Numbered from the stretch's first letter, positions 18,858 through 29,001 are shown. The stretch is 64,000 bases of DNA from Schaalia sp. Marseille-Q2122 (GCF_903645355.1 NZ_CAHJXR010000003.1:310001-374000); one strand, 5' to 3'. Numbers and translations: made by a program. Notes: generated by a model from the letters alone, not told the origin.

Positions 18858-18995
18858 ATCCTGCCTTCACCCTGCTCCACAGCGAAACATTGGCACAGAT
18901 CATGACGGTACATGTCACACTCCTCAAACAGTGCCTGTGGGCGGAGAGGTCGCCGCTGCTGTGGGAGGAAGGCGCTTGAAGGGGGGAAGCTGCTG

Positions 18996-20606
18996 ATGAC
19001 GGACGCGAATGATTACCGGGGTTCCGGTGCCCTCCCGGTAGAGGGGAGAGTCTCGGGAGGAGGATCGTCGTCTGCGCCGATGCAGGCTCGCCGTGGTCTT
19101 GCCCGGGGTGGTGCTCTTGGTTTTATTGGTGCGGCCTTGAGTGCCATCTTGGGTTTTGCCTTGACGATTGTGCTGACGCGTCTCCTGGGTAAGGAGGGCG
19201 CGGGGGTGGTCATGCAGGCCACGGGTGTTTTCGGCATTGTGTTGGCGCTTGCTAAGTGTGGGCTAGATTCAACCGCTCTGTATTTATTGCCGCGCCTGAG
19301 GGCGGATCATCCAGCTCAGATTCGCCCGATGCTGCATTTCATGGCTGCACTCATCGGTGTGATTGGCATTGTTGCTGCGGCAGTGCTGTATCTGATGGTT
19401 CCGGTGATCTGGCGGGGGAGTGACCCTGAGTTGCAGCAGAGTATCCGCGCGATCGCTGTTTTTATTCCCGTGGGTTCCGGGGCCTTGGTTGCTGCGGCAA
19501 TGATGCGGGCTTTAGGGGGGATGAAGGCCTATGTCCTTATCCACAATATTGCTCTGCCTGCCCTGCGCCCACCGGCTGTTGCGCTTGCTGCTGTGGCGGG
19601 GGGCTCTCTTGCTGTGGTGACGGTCGCGTGGGCGCTTCCTGTAGTGGTGACCGTGGTGTTCTCCCTTGGGGTGCTGGGTTCGTCGCTGCGGCGGATCGAG
19701 AGTGAGGCGGCTGATGCACATAGGGCCGAAACTCACCGTTTGACGAGGTCGGAGGGGTCTTTCTTTCCGCCGAAGGGGCAGCGTCATGCCCTGGTGGGTT
19801 TTGCTCTGCCTCGAACGCTCTCGGCGGCGTTGGAGCAGACCCTGGTGTCGGTTGACGTCGTCATTATTGGTGCGTTGGTGGGTTCTGGGGCTGCTGGTGT
19901 GTACGGCGGGGCAAGCCGTTTCATCCAGGCGGGCATGATTGTCGATTCTGCTCTGAGGCTCGTGGTGGCTCCTCGTTTTTCGGCTCTCCTGCATGCGGGT
20001 AGGCGTGAGGAACTTGTGGATACCTACACAACGGCGACGATGTGGTTAGTCCTTTTTGCGACGCCAATTTACCTGCTCATGGCCGTGTTCGCACCTGTGT
20101 TTATGGGGGTGCTTGGTCCTGATTTTGTTGAGGGTGGGATCGTGCTCGTCCTATTGAGTGCGGGGGCAATTACGGCTTTCCTGGCGGGCAACATTCATTC
20201 GCTTCTCATCATGAGTGGTCGTAGTGGCTGGGCTGCGTCGAATAAAGCCGTTGTGGTTATTGTAAATATCCTGGGAAATATCTTATTGGTTCCTGTATAT
20301 GGCATTGTGGCTGCCGCCTGCATCTGGGCAGTCTGCATGGTTCTCGACGCGCTGATGGCGGCAATCGAAGTCAAAATCTTCCTCGGGGTTCCTGTTCCCC
20401 TCAGGGCTGCATTGGGGCCGCTGCTGCTCAATCTCCTTGTTGTCGGCCTCCCCTCAGCGCTCATTGCGAGCATCAATGGCCCAACTTTGGGTGCCTTTTG
20501 GGCTGCGATATGTGTCTCAATAGTGAGCTTTTTTGTCGCCTGCTTCCTGTTCCGAGAACGTTTGCGTCTATCAGGTCTCATTCTTCTGAAGAATCCACCG
20601 AAGTGA
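18996..20606 (+). CDS. Polysaccharide flippase (Wzx/MATE-like, oligosaccharidyl-lipid)
   Basis: 536 residues with about 14 predicted helices, of the MOP superfamily (RfbX/Wzx). It would flip undecaprenyl-linked repeat units across the membrane. The start at 18996 (MTDAND) has a GGGGGGAAG site; an ATG at 18912 is in frame but would add a Cys/Arg-rich stretch. A typical flippase opening reads ARGGALGFIGAALSAILGFA with VLTRLLGKEGAG. It sits between the ligase and the fibrinogen-domain protein, consistent with a Wzx/Wzy pathway. Confidence 0.9.
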   Translation: MTDANDYRGSGALPVEGRVSGGGSSSAPMQARRGLARGGALGFIGAALSAILGFALTIVLTRLLGKEGAGVVMQATGVFGIVLALAKCGLDSTALYLLPRLRADHPAQIRPMLHFMAALIGVIGIVAAAVLYLMVPVIWRGSDPELQQSIRAIAVFIPVGSGALVAAAMMRALGGMKAYVLIHNIALPALRPPAVALAAVAGGSLAVVTVAWALPVVVTVVFSLGVLGSSLRRIESEAADAHRAETHRLTRSEGSFFPPKGQRHALVGFALPRTLSAALEQTLVSVDVVIIGALVGSGAAGVYGGASRFIQAGMIVDSALRLVVAPRFSALLHAGRREELVDTYTTATMWLVLFATPIYLLMAVFAPVFMGVLGPDFVEGGIVLVLLSAGAITAFLAGNIHSLLIMSGRSGWAASNKAVVVIVNILGNILLVPVYGIVAAACIWAVCMVLDALMAAIEVKIFLGVPVPLRAALGPLLLNLLVVGLPSALIASINGPTLGAFWAAICVSIVSFFVACFLFRERLRLSGLILLKNPPK

Positions 20607-20685
20607 AGAATATTGATCACTAAAGTGCGACAATAAAAAACAGAGTCTTTCATTAGTGAGATCGTGTGAACAGGGGGGATCGTAG

Positions 20686-23600
20686 GTGAAACTTCGGTCT
20701 TTTGCGGGGGTTGCAGCCGTTGCTGCTCTAGCCTTCTCGACGCTCGTCATGCTGAGCCCTGCCGGTACTGCCATCGGTACTCGTGACGGTAAAACCGCCG
20801 ATACCGCCGCAGCCTCATGCTGGGAAATCAAACAGCAGAACCCCGCCGCCGATAGCGGCACTTATTGGATCGTGACCCCCTCAATGCCTGAGCCCATGCA
20901 GGTCTTTTGCGACCAGCGCATGGACGGGGGCGGCTGGGCCCTTGTTGGTCGTGGCCGTGAAGGGTGGGACCTCTACCCCCAGGGGAAGGGCAATCAGTCG
21001 GCACTGACCAGCCGTGATCGTGGCCCAGGTGCCTTCGATACCGTTCAAATGCCCGGTGAAGTGATCGATGGCCTCATTAACCGGACCCCCGTGAACTCCC
21101 TTGACGAAGGCTTCCGCGTCCTGCGCGCTACGAGTCCTCATGGGAGAAGTTTCCAGGCGATCGACATTCGACCTGGCCACATGCTCCGCTGGCAGTGGGC
21201 CTTCGGTTCGGCAGAGACCCTCTCCTACCGCTTCGATGGCGGTCAATGGTATTTCGGGGGTAGCTTCCAAAAGCGCTTCGGCCTGGACTCGGGCTACCGC
21301 AACCTCGACATGAGCCAGGGATCCAATCGCTCCTACCGGGTGGGATACGCCTTTGGCCCTCAGGTCCACGGCGGCTCCACTTCGCCCTCCAACTACTGGT
21401 GGCAGAGCAACTCTCATGTTCTGCCCTACTCAGAGGTCTACGTCCGCCCGCGTATCATCTCTTCCGACTCTGGTTTTACCCGCATCCCTGACGAAGGCAC
21501 GCCCGCTGTTGTCCGCCCCTTCGTTGCTTCTGACATGGCAACCCCCACACGCTGGGGTGTCGTTGGCAACCTCAACGGAAAGACCCGAGAGGGGAACTCT
21601 CCCGTTCAGGCCTTTGTGAAGATTGGCAACACCATGTACGTCGGCGGTAACTTCACCGGCGTTCAAGCCGGTCGCAACGGTGCCTTCCAATCGCGCACTG
21701 CCTTGGCTGCCTTCAACGCCACGACGGGCGAGTGGATCTCCGACTTTGGAGCCACTTTCAATGATCAGGTCAAGGCCCTGGTCGCCATGCCTGACGGGAA
21801 TCTTCTAGTTGGCGGTGACTTCACCACGGTCAATGGTCAACGCCACTCGGGAACCGTCCTCCTCGACAGCCGAACGGGTAACCCCATTTCCACCTGGGAC
21901 CTGCAGATCGATAACCGCCTACGTCGCGGCGTTGTCTCCGTTCGCTCAATCGTCCGCTCAGGCGACCACATTTACTTTGGTGGCACCTTCACCCACCTCA
22001 ACGGTAGGGGAGTGAAGAACGTGTATGCGCGTGCTGCCGGACGAGTTGATCTCAACGGTCGGCCCGACCGCTCCTGGAACCCGGAATTCAATGGCGGCGT
22101 CATGGACATTGACGCTTCCAGCGCCGAGGGACGTGTTTACGCCGCAGGTTTCTTCTCTCGCTCGGCCAACCGCTATGAAGTCAATAAAGCGGCGGTCGTC
22201 TCCGACAAGGCTGGGGCTGAGATTATTCCCTTTGCCTTCAGAGGAAGCTACGGACACAATGACTTCCAACAGGCGGTGGCCCACACCGGCACACTTGTCT
22301 TCTTCGGTGGATCCCAGCACAGCATCTATGGCTTCCTCCCCGAAACGATGCAGCGTGTGTCCTCGTCGATCACGAGCCATTCGGGTGGCGACTTCCAAGC
22401 CTTCGCTACCGACGGTCAAGTCATCTACGGTGGCTGCCACTGTTTCGGCTGGTCCTACGAGGACGCCGTCACGTGGCCGGGCCTCGGCCCCGGGTGGACC
22501 CAGGCGTACAAGGTGCAAGGTGTTGGAGCCTGGAGCGCCACTGACGGTTCCCAGATCCCCTGGGTGCCCTTCCGTCTAGCCAGCAAGAATGCTGGTGCGT
22601 GGAGCCTGTACGTTGCCGACGACGGAGCCTTGTGGGTCGGTGGAGACTTCACCGGTTCCCACACCTCGATGGACCGTCACCAGTGGAATGGGGGCTTCGT
22701 CCGCTACCCCGCAGGTGACACCACTCCTCCGAATACCCCGCAACCACTGTGGGCGAGCTCCTACGACAAAGACACTGTCACCCTCCAGTGGGGGCGCTCG
22801 CAAGGTGCGGCCCGCTACCAGATCCTCCGCGATGACCGTCCCATCGCGTCTACGACGAACACCACCCTGGTGATCCCTCGTGGCGGCGATGACCGCTACT
22901 TCGTCCGCGCTGTTGATGAGGCCGGTAATATCAGTGCCTCAAGCGCGGTGTACACGGCTCCACAGGTCAATGAGGAGACCCCGGAGCTGCCCAAGCCGGA
23001 GATCCTCATTGAGGAAGCGAGCGAGTGGAAGTACTACAACCTTCCCCAAGCCCCTGACGCTCAGTGGCGTGAGGTTGACTTCGATGACTCCACTTGGGGT
23101 CGAGGCAAGGCTCCGCTGGGCTATGGCTCACCTGGACTGGGAACAACACTCAACTCCGGTCAGGGTGCTCAACGTCCCATCACCACCTACTTCCGACACG
23201 AGTTCACCGTGGATGACCCCACGACCATTTCGGCACTGGTGTTGACCTACGTTGCTGATGATGGAGCAGCGGTCTATCTCAACGGTAAGGAAGTATCGCG
23301 CGAGCGACTCTCTGAGGGGCGTATCGACCACAATACGCGCGCCAACCGATCAATCGGCGCTACTGCGGCACTCAATGATCCGACTGAGGTTCGTTTGACA
23401 CCTGAGGAGATTCGCGAAGGAAAGAATGTCCTCAGCGTTGAGACCCACCTCAACTACCGTTCGAGCCGCACCCTGACCTTCCAAGCTCGCCTTATGAGTG
23501 AGCCGCTGACACCGCGCGCTGCCATGTTGACCCCTGCGGAAGACATGGAAGAGCTAGAGGGTGACGACGCTGCGGCTGAGGAATTGGTTGTTGCGGACTG

Positions 23601-24138
23601 CGATGGCCAGAATATTCGCCTCATTGAACCTCAATCGACGTGGCGCTACCTTTTCTCTCCCGCAGCCCCTGTAGAGGGGTGGGAAACCGACGCTGATCTG
23701 TCCCCGTGGCAGACCGCTAAGGCGCCTCTGGGGTGGGGATCGAAGGCCATTGCCACTGAGCTTGACCCGGCGGCACACCCCGTGCCCGTTCACTTGCTCG
23801 CAGTGCGCGACATTACCTTGGGGGAGATCACTGACAACACCCGCCTGGTGCTGAATGTTCAGGCTGATGATGCGGTTGTCGTGCGAGTGAATGGCGTTGA
23901 GGTCGCGCGTCAGGGGCTGCCTGAAGGAGACCTCACCCTGATGACCCCAGCGATTACCGGAAGGTCCTCTGCAGACGCCCAAGGCAAACCCCTTGTCGTC
24001 GAAGTCCCATCGGCGCTTCCGGGAGTGGACGCGCCGGTTTTGCGTCAAGGGATGAATCGCATCGCAGTTGAGATTCACCGTGCTATCCCCGATGATGGAG
24101 ACATGTTGTTTGAAACCATCGCTGAGGTTCGCCAATGA
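20686..24138 (+). CDS. Secreted fibrinogen-domain/beta-propeller/FN3 surface protein
   Basis: 1150 residues, GTG start at 20686 after a GGGGGG site. Domains in order: signal peptide (1-30); fibrinogen-like domain, about 45-265 (SCWEIKQQNPAADSGTYWIV, then CDQRMDGGGWALVGRG); beta-propeller-like repeats with GGxFT motifs, about 290-680 (YVGGNFTGV, LVGGDFTTVNG, YFGGTFTHLNG, WVGGDFTG); one FN3 domain, about 690-765; two jelly-roll, galactose-binding-like modules, about 785-945 and 985-1148, each with a W-R-Y or W-K-Y start and KAPLGxGS. There is no LPXTG or C-terminal helix, so it is probably released or held by its carbohydrate-binding modules. Fibrinogen-like domains bind acetylated or other sugars in animals. 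It is coupled by ATGA to a WecG-like transferase. Confidence 0.88.
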   Translation: MKLRSFAGVAAVAALAFSTLVMLSPAGTAIGTRDGKTADTAAASCWEIKQQNPAADSGTYWIVTPSMPEPMQVFCDQRMDGGGWALVGRGREGWDLYPQGKGNQSALTSRDRGPGAFDTVQMPGEVIDGLINRTPVNSLDEGFRVLRATSPHGRSFQAIDIRPGHMLRWQWAFGSAETLSYRFDGGQWYFGGSFQKRFGLDSGYRNLDMSQGSNRSYRVGYAFGPQVHGGSTSPSNYWWQSNSHVLPYSEVYVRPRIISSDSGFTRIPDEGTPAVVRPFVASDMATPTRWGVVGNLNGKTREGNSPVQAFVKIGNTMYVGGNFTGVQAGRNGAFQSRTALAAFNATTGEWISDFGATFNDQVKALVAMPDGNLLVGGDFTTVNGQRHSGTVLLDSRTGNPISTWDLQIDNRLRRGVVSVRSIVRSGDHIYFGGTFTHLNGRGVKNVYARAAGRVDLNGRPDRSWNPEFNGGVMDIDASSAEGRVYAAGFFSRSANRYEVNKAAVVSDKAGAEIIPFAFRGSYGHNDFQQAVAHTGTLVFFGGSQHSIYGFLPETMQRVSSSITSHSGGDFQAFATDGQVIYGGCHCFGWSYEDAVTWPGLGPGWTQAYKVQGVGAWSATDGSQIPWVPFRLASKNAGAWSLYVADDGALWVGGDFTGSHTSMDRHQWNGGFVRYPAGDTTPPNTPQPLWASSYDKDTVTLQWGRSQGAARYQILRDDRPIASTTNTTLVIPRGGDDRYFVRAVDEAGNISASSAVYTAPQVNEETPELPKPEILIEEASEWKYYNLPQAPDAQWREVDFDDSTWGRGKAPLGYGSPGLGTTLNSGQGAQRPITTYFRHEFTVDDPTTISALVLTYVADDGAAVYLNGKEVSRERLSEGRIDHNTRANRSIGATAALNDPTEVRLTPEEIREGKNVLSVETHLNYRSSRTLTFQARLMSEPLTPRAAMLTPAEDMEELEGDDAAAEELVVADCDGQNIRLIEPQSTWRYLFSPAAPVEGWETDADLSPWQTAKAPLGWGSKAIATELDPAAHPVPVHLLAVRDITLGEITDNTRLVLNVQADDAVVVRVNGVEVARQGLPEGDLTLMTPAITGRSSADAQGKPLVVEVPSALPGVDAPVLRQGMNRIAVEIHRAIPDDGDMLFETIAEVRQ

Positions 24139-24908
24139 CTTTCCCCCCTCCTCATGAGGGACCACCTCCCCGGCATTTGGATGAGGAAGAGCAGATGCAC
24201 CGGCATTTTGCTCAAGAAATCGTCAGTGCCGGCGGGGGTACCACATCGTGGTTGAATCATTGGTCGCTGATGCACGCCAACTGGGCGGCGTTGAGCGCTA
24301 TGGACCGGGTTGGTTTCGACGGAACATTCCTCCAACTTGCCCTCTATCGAGCGGGCCACCACGTGCACCGCACGTCGGCTGATCTTGTGCTCCCACATGT
24401 GTTGCATGATCTCTTGCCAGAAGGATCGCGGATTGTCGTCGTCGGCGCTGCCCCCGGCGTGGCTCAACAGGCCAGCAAGCGGATGGGGCCTCACGACATT
24501 CGCTCATTCGACGGCTATGGTCAGCTGCGTGAGATTCGCGCTCATCCGCAGGAGATCATTGATTTTGCGCCCCGTCTGATCCTCGTGGGATTGGGGGCAG
24601 GGCTCCAGGAAGAGGTTGCTGCTGAACTCCACGCAGCCTGCCCGCAGGCAATGGTCTGTACGGTCGGTGGTTGGATCGATCAGCTCGCTCGTTCGGAGCA
24701 CTACTTCCCTCGATGGGTGCACAAACTGCGCCTCGGATGGGCGTGGAGGATTCTTCACGAACCGAGACGAGTCCTCCGGCGTTACACCATTGACGCATTG
24801 AGATTCTCGCGTAAATCCCGCTCCTTGATCGCCAAGGTCGAAGCTCTGGGCCCCTGGGACGAGTATGCGGTCTACCCGAAGAAACCCTCCGACACGAACG
24901 CTCAGTAG
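24135..24908 (+). CDS. WecG/TagA/CpsF-family glycosyltransferase
   Basis: 257 residues, family GT26. It has the characteristic SLMHANWAALSAMDRVGFDG early segment (active-site Asp), a Rossmann-like RIVVVGAAPGVAQQASKR and the FAPRLILVGLGAGLQEE motif. The family adds ManNAcA, ManNAc or glucose to undecaprenyl-linked sugars as a second step of wall-polymer or capsule synthesis. The start overlaps the stop of the fibrinogen-domain gene by four bases, so the two are made together. The acceptor could be the lipid-linked repeat unit made by the divergent phosphoglycosyl transferase. Confidence 0.85.
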   Translation: MTFPPPHEGPPPRHLDEEEQMHRHFAQEIVSAGGGTTSWLNHWSLMHANWAALSAMDRVGFDGTFLQLALYRAGHHVHRTSADLVLPHVLHDLLPEGSRIVVVGAAPGVAQQASKRMGPHDIRSFDGYGQLREIRAHPQEIIDFAPRLILVGLGAGLQEEVAAELHAACPQAMVCTVGGWIDQLARSEHYFPRWVHKLRLGWAWRILHEPRRVLRRYTIDALRFSRKSRSLIAKVEALGPWDEYAVYPKKPSDTNAQ

Positions 24909-24957
24909 CGCGAACTCTCAGTAGCGCGAGCGCGATGCTCGCTTGGCTGAGAGCTTC

Positions 24958-26487
24958 CTAGTAGGCGCCATCCCGATCGAAGACGACTTTGACGGTCTTT
25001 GCGAGGATCCATAGATCCATGCGGAGGGAACGGTGCTCAATGTAGTGAAGGTCAAGGCGAACTGATTCCCTCCAGGAAAGGTCGGAACGCCCCGAAACCT
25101 GCCACAGCCCCGTAATGCCAGGACGGACGGTAAACTTTCGCATCACCTTGGGGGAGTAGCGTTCAACCTCGCTAAAGAGGGGAGGGCGAGGACCAACCAG
25201 GCTCATATGCCCCATCCATACGTTGAAGAGCTGAGGCAGTTCGTCCAGGCTTGTGCGCCGCAGGAAGCGCCCCACGCGGGTGATTCGCGGGTCCTCTTCG
25301 AGTTTAAAGAGGACTCCGGTATCAGGGTCATCACTGTCGCCACCCTCCACTGCGCCCTCGGGGATGGAGATTTGCTTTTGGAGCTGGGGGAGCAGGGCTT
25401 CTGCGTTGGTCACCATCGTGCGGAACTTCATCATCTTGAAGGGGCGTCCGTACTTGCCGACGCGGGTTTGCAAGAAGAATGCCGGGCCGCGGTCGGAGAC
25501 TCGGATCCACACGATGAGGATGAACCACAGAGGAAGGAGGAGGACGATCAGCACCGAGGAGGCGACGATATCAAAGGCGCGGCGCAATACTGATTCCAGA
25601 GGGGAGTCGGTATTGGCGTTCGTCTCTAGAAGCATGAGTCCAGGAGCTGAGCGCGTGATCATGGTCTGAGAGGAGAGGGAGGAGGGCTCAGCGAGGATAT
25701 TGAGATGGCGTCCGGTTTGTTCAAGAAGCCAGCGAAGATTTTGCAGGTCAGCGAGATTGGTCAGCGAGGTTGAGGAGACTGTTAAGGATTCTGCCTCGCA
25801 GTCATCCATGGCCTGGGTGATCTCGTCGAAGCTGGCGGTGAGGTTGGTCAGTGGGCGCGGGAGCCAGTCATCCCAGGACATGGTGCCGACAATATCGAGG
25901 CCAAGGTGCTGGGCGTATCGGGCGATGTGCTGACGAAGCAGGGCGGATTCTGACTTGGGCGCAAGGAGGAGGGTGCGTTCAAAGCAGCGGGGAGAGTATT
26001 GCATGGCCCCTGCCCACACTTCGCGCTCGATGAGGAGAGCGGGGATGATGAGCCCGGCGCCAAGGGGTGGGAAGATCGGAACGATTTCGGGTAGAAGCCA
26101 GTGGGCGAGAGAGAACAGGCCAACGGCAGTGAGGCCGGTGGTGGCGACCTTCGTGGGCGCTGTCGACAGTGCTACTGGTCGCGGCCGGGCGTACATGCCG
26201 CCAAGAGCGAGGGCGGTCAGCCAGAGGGCTGTACCCAGCAGGATCGTCAGGAAGGCATCGGAGCCGAGGGCTTGGGCGAGGAGTTCGAAGGGGTAGGTGA
26301 AGGGGTTGCTGTGCTGAATCGGGGTGAAGGCCGGCTCAGCGGGAAGGGTGGTGTAGACCAGGCAGAGGGTAATGATGATCCCGTCGAGGGCGACGACGAG
26401 AGTGCGGCGAAGCCGCGGGCGCTTGAACAGGCGAGCTATACGCAGGGCCTGCGGTGAGCGCTCGATGGGGGCTTCACTCAATGCCAC
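24958..26487 (-). CDS. Undecaprenyl-phosphate sugar phosphotransferase (polyprenyl PGT)
   Basis: 509 residues of the WbaP/CpsE type. Four N-terminal helices (about 27-150) and a soluble CoA-binding-like region lead to the bacterial sugar transferase domain (about 300-509). That domain holds a fifth hydrophobic helix, the FKMMKFRTMV core, the RRTSLDELPQLFNV catalytic Asp-Glu pair and SLVGPRPP. It would transfer a sugar-1-phosphate to undecaprenyl phosphate and so start the repeat unit. It is divergent from glyA and convergent with the WecG gene, closing the polysaccharide locus. Confidence 0.93.
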   Translation of the reverse strand: MALSEAPIERSPQALRIARLFKRPRLRRTLVVALDGIIITLCLVYTTLPAEPAFTPIQHSNPFTYPFELLAQALGSDAFLTILLGTALWLTALALGGMYARPRPVALSTAPTKVATTGLTAVGLFSLAHWLLPEIVPIFPPLGAGLIIPALLIEREVWAGAMQYSPRCFERTLLLAPKSESALLRQHIARYAQHLGLDIVGTMSWDDWLPRPLTNLTASFDEITQAMDDCEAESLTVSSTSLTNLADLQNLRWLLEQTGRHLNILAEPSSLSSQTMITRSAPGLMLLETNANTDSPLESVLRRAFDIVASSVLIVLLLPLWFILIVWIRVSDRGPAFFLQTRVGKYGRPFKMMKFRTMVTNAEALLPQLQKQISIPEGAVEGGDSDDPDTGVLFKLEEDPRITRVGRFLRRTSLDELPQLFNVWMGHMSLVGPRPPLFSEVERYSPKVMRKFTVRPGITGLWQVSGRSDLSWRESVRLDLHYIEHRSLRMDLWILAKTVKVVFDRDGAY

Positions 26488-26685
26488 GGATCTCCTTCAA
26501 GAACTGCTTAAAGAGACTTTATTTCGAGGAATATTCCTTCGCTGTTTAGTTTAGACGCCGAAAAGAGGATTAGGGGCCGATTTGAAAATCGACCGTTAGG
26601 TAGAAAAATGCTTCCGTCTGCGAGTATGGAAAAACGTACTATCTCAGAAGTGAATACTTTCATGCTAAAGGACCGGTGACTGCGC
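26488..26685. other. Divergent promoter region between the PGT gene and glyA
   Basis: An AT-rich stretch compared with its surroundings. A perfect 12-bp palindrome (AGGAATATTCCT, 26527-26538) lies 40 bases upstream of the minus-strand PGT start and may be an operator. No gene is seen. Confidence 0.4.
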
Positions 26686-26691
26686 TACCCT
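26686..26691 (+). promoter_or_regulatory. -10 box of the glyA-folD promoter
   Basis: TACCCT, identical to the boxes before mdh and purU, lies just upstream of the riboswitch 5' end, so transcription would begin near 26698. Confidence 0.5.
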
Positions 26692-26696
26692 TAGAA

Positions 26697-26769
26697 GGTC
26701 GTGACTGGCGAATAGGTGGGTGACCACCGGGGAGCGAAGGAATGGGTTTGTGGCCGCCCGCCTGGGCCA
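26697..26769 (+). promoter_or_regulatory. ZTP (pfl motif) riboswitch before glyA
   Basis: The leader shows the two conserved blocks of the pfl/ZTP aptamer: GTGACTGGCG, then GGTGGGTGACCACCGGGGAG, and after a variable loop the 3' block CCGCCCGCCTGGGC (26754-26767). In actinobacteria this class sits before glyA, folD and purine genes and switches them on when ZTP (or ZMP) builds up in folate shortage. A small ACCGG/CCGGC hairpin and the GGAG ribosome site lie between the aptamer and the ATG at 26816, so control may act on translation. Recognised by eye from consensus. Confidence 0.85.
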
Positions 26770-26815
26770 CGAACCCGACCGGGAAACCGGCAGATAATGA
26801 CATCAGGAGCCACAC

Positions 26816-28105
26816 ATGAGCGATGCCCTCAACGACATGACCCTCGCGGAACTCGATCCCGAAATTCAAGCCGTCCTCGACGCTGAGCTCGGCCGCCAGC
26901 GGGACACCCTCGAGATGATTGCCTCGGAGAACTTTGTCCCGCGCGCCGTCCTCGAAGCTCAAGGGTCAGTGCTCACGAATAAGTACGCCGAAGGCTACCC
27001 TGGCCGCCGCTACTACGGTGGTTGCGAGCACGTCGACGTCGCCGAAAGCCTCGCCATTGAGCGCGCCAAGCAGGTCTTCGGCGCCGACTATGTCAACGTC
27101 CAGCCCCACGCCGGCGCCCAAGCCAATGCTGCCGCCCTCATGGCAATGGCCAATATCGGTGACACCATCCTTGGCCTCTCCCTGGCCCATGGCGGCCACC
27201 TCACCCACGGCATGCGCATCAACTTCTCGGGCAAGAACTACAACGCCGTCGCCTACGAGGTGGACCGCGAAACCATGCGCATCGAACCTGAAGCCGTCCG
27301 TGAAGCAGCCCTGCGTGAACGTCCGAAGGTCATTATCGCGGGCTGGTCGGCCTACCCTCGCCACCTCGACTTCGCTGCTTTCCGTGAAATCGCTGACGAG
27401 GTCGGCGCCGCACTCTGGGTGGATATGGCCCACTTCGCTGGTCTCGTCGCCGCAGGCCTGCACCCCAACCCTCTGCCCTACGCCGATGTTGTCACCACCA
27501 CCGTCCACAAAACCCTCGGCGGTCCCCGATCGGGCATGATCCTCTCGGCTCGCGGCGAGCAGTGGGGCAAGAAGCTCAACTCTGCCGTCTTCCCCGGCCA
27601 GCAGGGTGGCCCCCTCATGCACGCCATTGCTGCCAAGGCCATCGCCATGAAGGTCGCCCAGACCGAGGAATTCAAGAACCGTCAGCGTCGCACCCTTGAG
27701 GGAGCCCAGCTCCTCGCCGAGCGCCTCGGCGCCGAAGATGCCCAAAATGCCGGAATTAAGCTTGTTACCGGGGGTACGGACGTCCACCTCGTCCTCGTTG
27801 ACCTGGTGAACTCCGAACTCAACGGCCAACAGGCAGAAGACCTCCTCCACGAGGTCGGTATCACCGTCAACCGCAACGCTGTTCCCTTCGACCCCCGCCC
27901 GCCGGCAGTGACCTCGGGCCTGCGCATCGGCACTCCGGCCTTGGCCTCGCGAGGCTTCGATGCGGCCGATTTTGCTGAGGTCGCCGACATTATCGGCACC
28001 GCACTGGTTCAGGGCGCTTCGGGCAATAACGTTGACATTGACGGCCTGCGCGCTCGCGTCAAGGCCCTCACCGACGCTCACCCCCTATACGCGGGTCTGC
28101 AATGA
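26816..28105 (+). CDS. glyA: Serine hydroxymethyltransferase
   Basis: PLP enzyme that converts serine and tetrahydrofolate to glycine and 5,10-methylene-tetrahydrofolate; 429 residues. Landmarks: [13 protein letters not shown] near the N-terminus, [27 protein letters not shown], and the PLP lysine in [13 protein letters not shown] (Lys about 232). GGAG ribosome site just before the ATG. It overlaps folD by ATGA, so the two folate enzymes are co-translated under the ZTP switch. Confidence 0.97.
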   Translation: MSDALNDMTLAELDPEIQAVLDAELGRQRDTLEMIASENFVPRAVLEAQGSVLTNKYAEGYPGRRYYGGCEHVDVAESLAIERAKQVFGADYVNVQPHAGAQANAAALMAMANIGDTILGLSLAHGGHLTHGMRINFSGKNYNAVAYEVDRETMRIEPEAVREAALRERPKVIIAGWSAYPRHLDFAAFREIADEVGAALWVDMAHFAGLVAAGLHPNPLPYADVVTTTVHKTLGGPRSGMILSARGEQWGKKLNSAVFPGQQGGPLMHAIAAKAIAMKVAQTEEFKNRQRRTLEGAQLLAERLGAEDAQNAGIKLVTGGTDVHLVLVDLVNSELNGQQAEDLLHEVGITVNRNAVPFDPRPPAVTSGLRIGTPALASRGFDAADFAEVADIIGTALVQGASGNNVDIDGLRARVKALTDAHPLYAGLQ

Positions 28106-29001
28106 GGGCTCCCTGGAACGGCTCAGCGCGCGTCCTCGATGGGACGGCAACCGCCGCTGCCATTAAGGAAGAATTGCGCGAACGTACCGCATCCTTGCGC
28201 GCTCAGGGGATTGTCCCAGGCCTGGGCACAGTCCTTGTCGGGGAAGATCCCGGTTCGGTTGCCTATGTGGCGGGCAAGCACCGCGACTGCGCCGAGGTGG
28301 GCATCGAATCCATCCGGGTCGACCTGCCCGCAGATGCCACGCAGGCCGATATTGAGGCTGCCATTGATCGTCTCAATGCTGACCCCGCGTGCACCGGTTA
28401 CATCGTTCAGCTGCCCCTCCCTGCGGGCATCGATAGTAATGCCGTCCTTGAGCGCATTGATCCAGCCAAGGATGCTGACGGCCTGCACCCCATGAACCTG
28501 GGGCGTCTGGTCCTGCGAGGCTCTGGGCCGATCGACACTCCCTTGCCCTGTACCCCACGTGCAGTCATTGAGCTGATGGAGCGTCATGGCATTGACCTCA
28601 ATGGCAAGGAAGTGTGCGTGGTTGGCCGCGGCGTCACCGTCGGTCGTTCAATTGGCTTGCTGCTGACCCGTCGGGGCGTTAATGCCACTGTCACCCTGTG
28701 CCACACCGGCACGCGAGATCTGGCCGCGAAGGTGCGTCAAGCTGATGTCATTATCGCTGCGGCTGGTAGTGCGGGCCTGATCACTCCCGATATGTGTGCG
28801 CCAGGTGCGATCGTTCTCGATGTGGGCGTCAGTCGCGTCGTGACCGAGGATGGGAAGGTGCGCCTGCAGGGTGATGTTGCTGATGGTGTTGACGAGGTTG
28901 CCTCGTGGCTTTCGCCAAATCCTGGCGGTGTCGGGCCAATGACACGAGCGTTGCTAATGACGAACGTCGTTGAGGTAGCTGAGAGAAGCCTTGAAAAGTA
29001 G
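28102..29001 (+). CDS. folD: Methylenetetrahydrofolate dehydrogenase/cyclohydrolase
   Basis: Bifunctional enzyme (5,10-methylene-THF to 10-formyl-THF), 299 residues. It has the [14 protein letters not shown] catalytic segment (Lys and Tyr), the QLPLPAGID motif, [11 protein letters not shown], and the dinucleotide-binding [16 protein letters not shown]. The glyA-folD pair channels serine carbon into formyl-THF for purines; PurU (10346-11224) acts on the product. Confidence 0.97.
   Translation: MRAPWNGSARVLDGTATAAAIKEELRERTASLRAQGIVPGLGTVLVGEDPGSVAYVAGKHRDCAEVGIESIRVDLPADATQADIEAAIDRLNADPACTGYIVQLPLPAGIDSNAVLERIDPAKDADGLHPMNLGRLVLRGSGPIDTPLPCTPRAVIELMERHGIDLNGKEVCVVGRGVTVGRSIGLLLTRRGVNATVTLCHTGTRDLAAKVRQADVIIAAAGSAGLITPDMCAPGAIVLDVGVSRVVTEDGKVRLQGDVADGVDEVASWLSPNPGGVGPMTRALLMTNVVEVAERSLEK

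Noticed and set aside
26966-28081. A 371-codon open frame antisense to glyA
   Set aside because: A shadow of GC3-rich codons; no ribosome site and no family resemblance.
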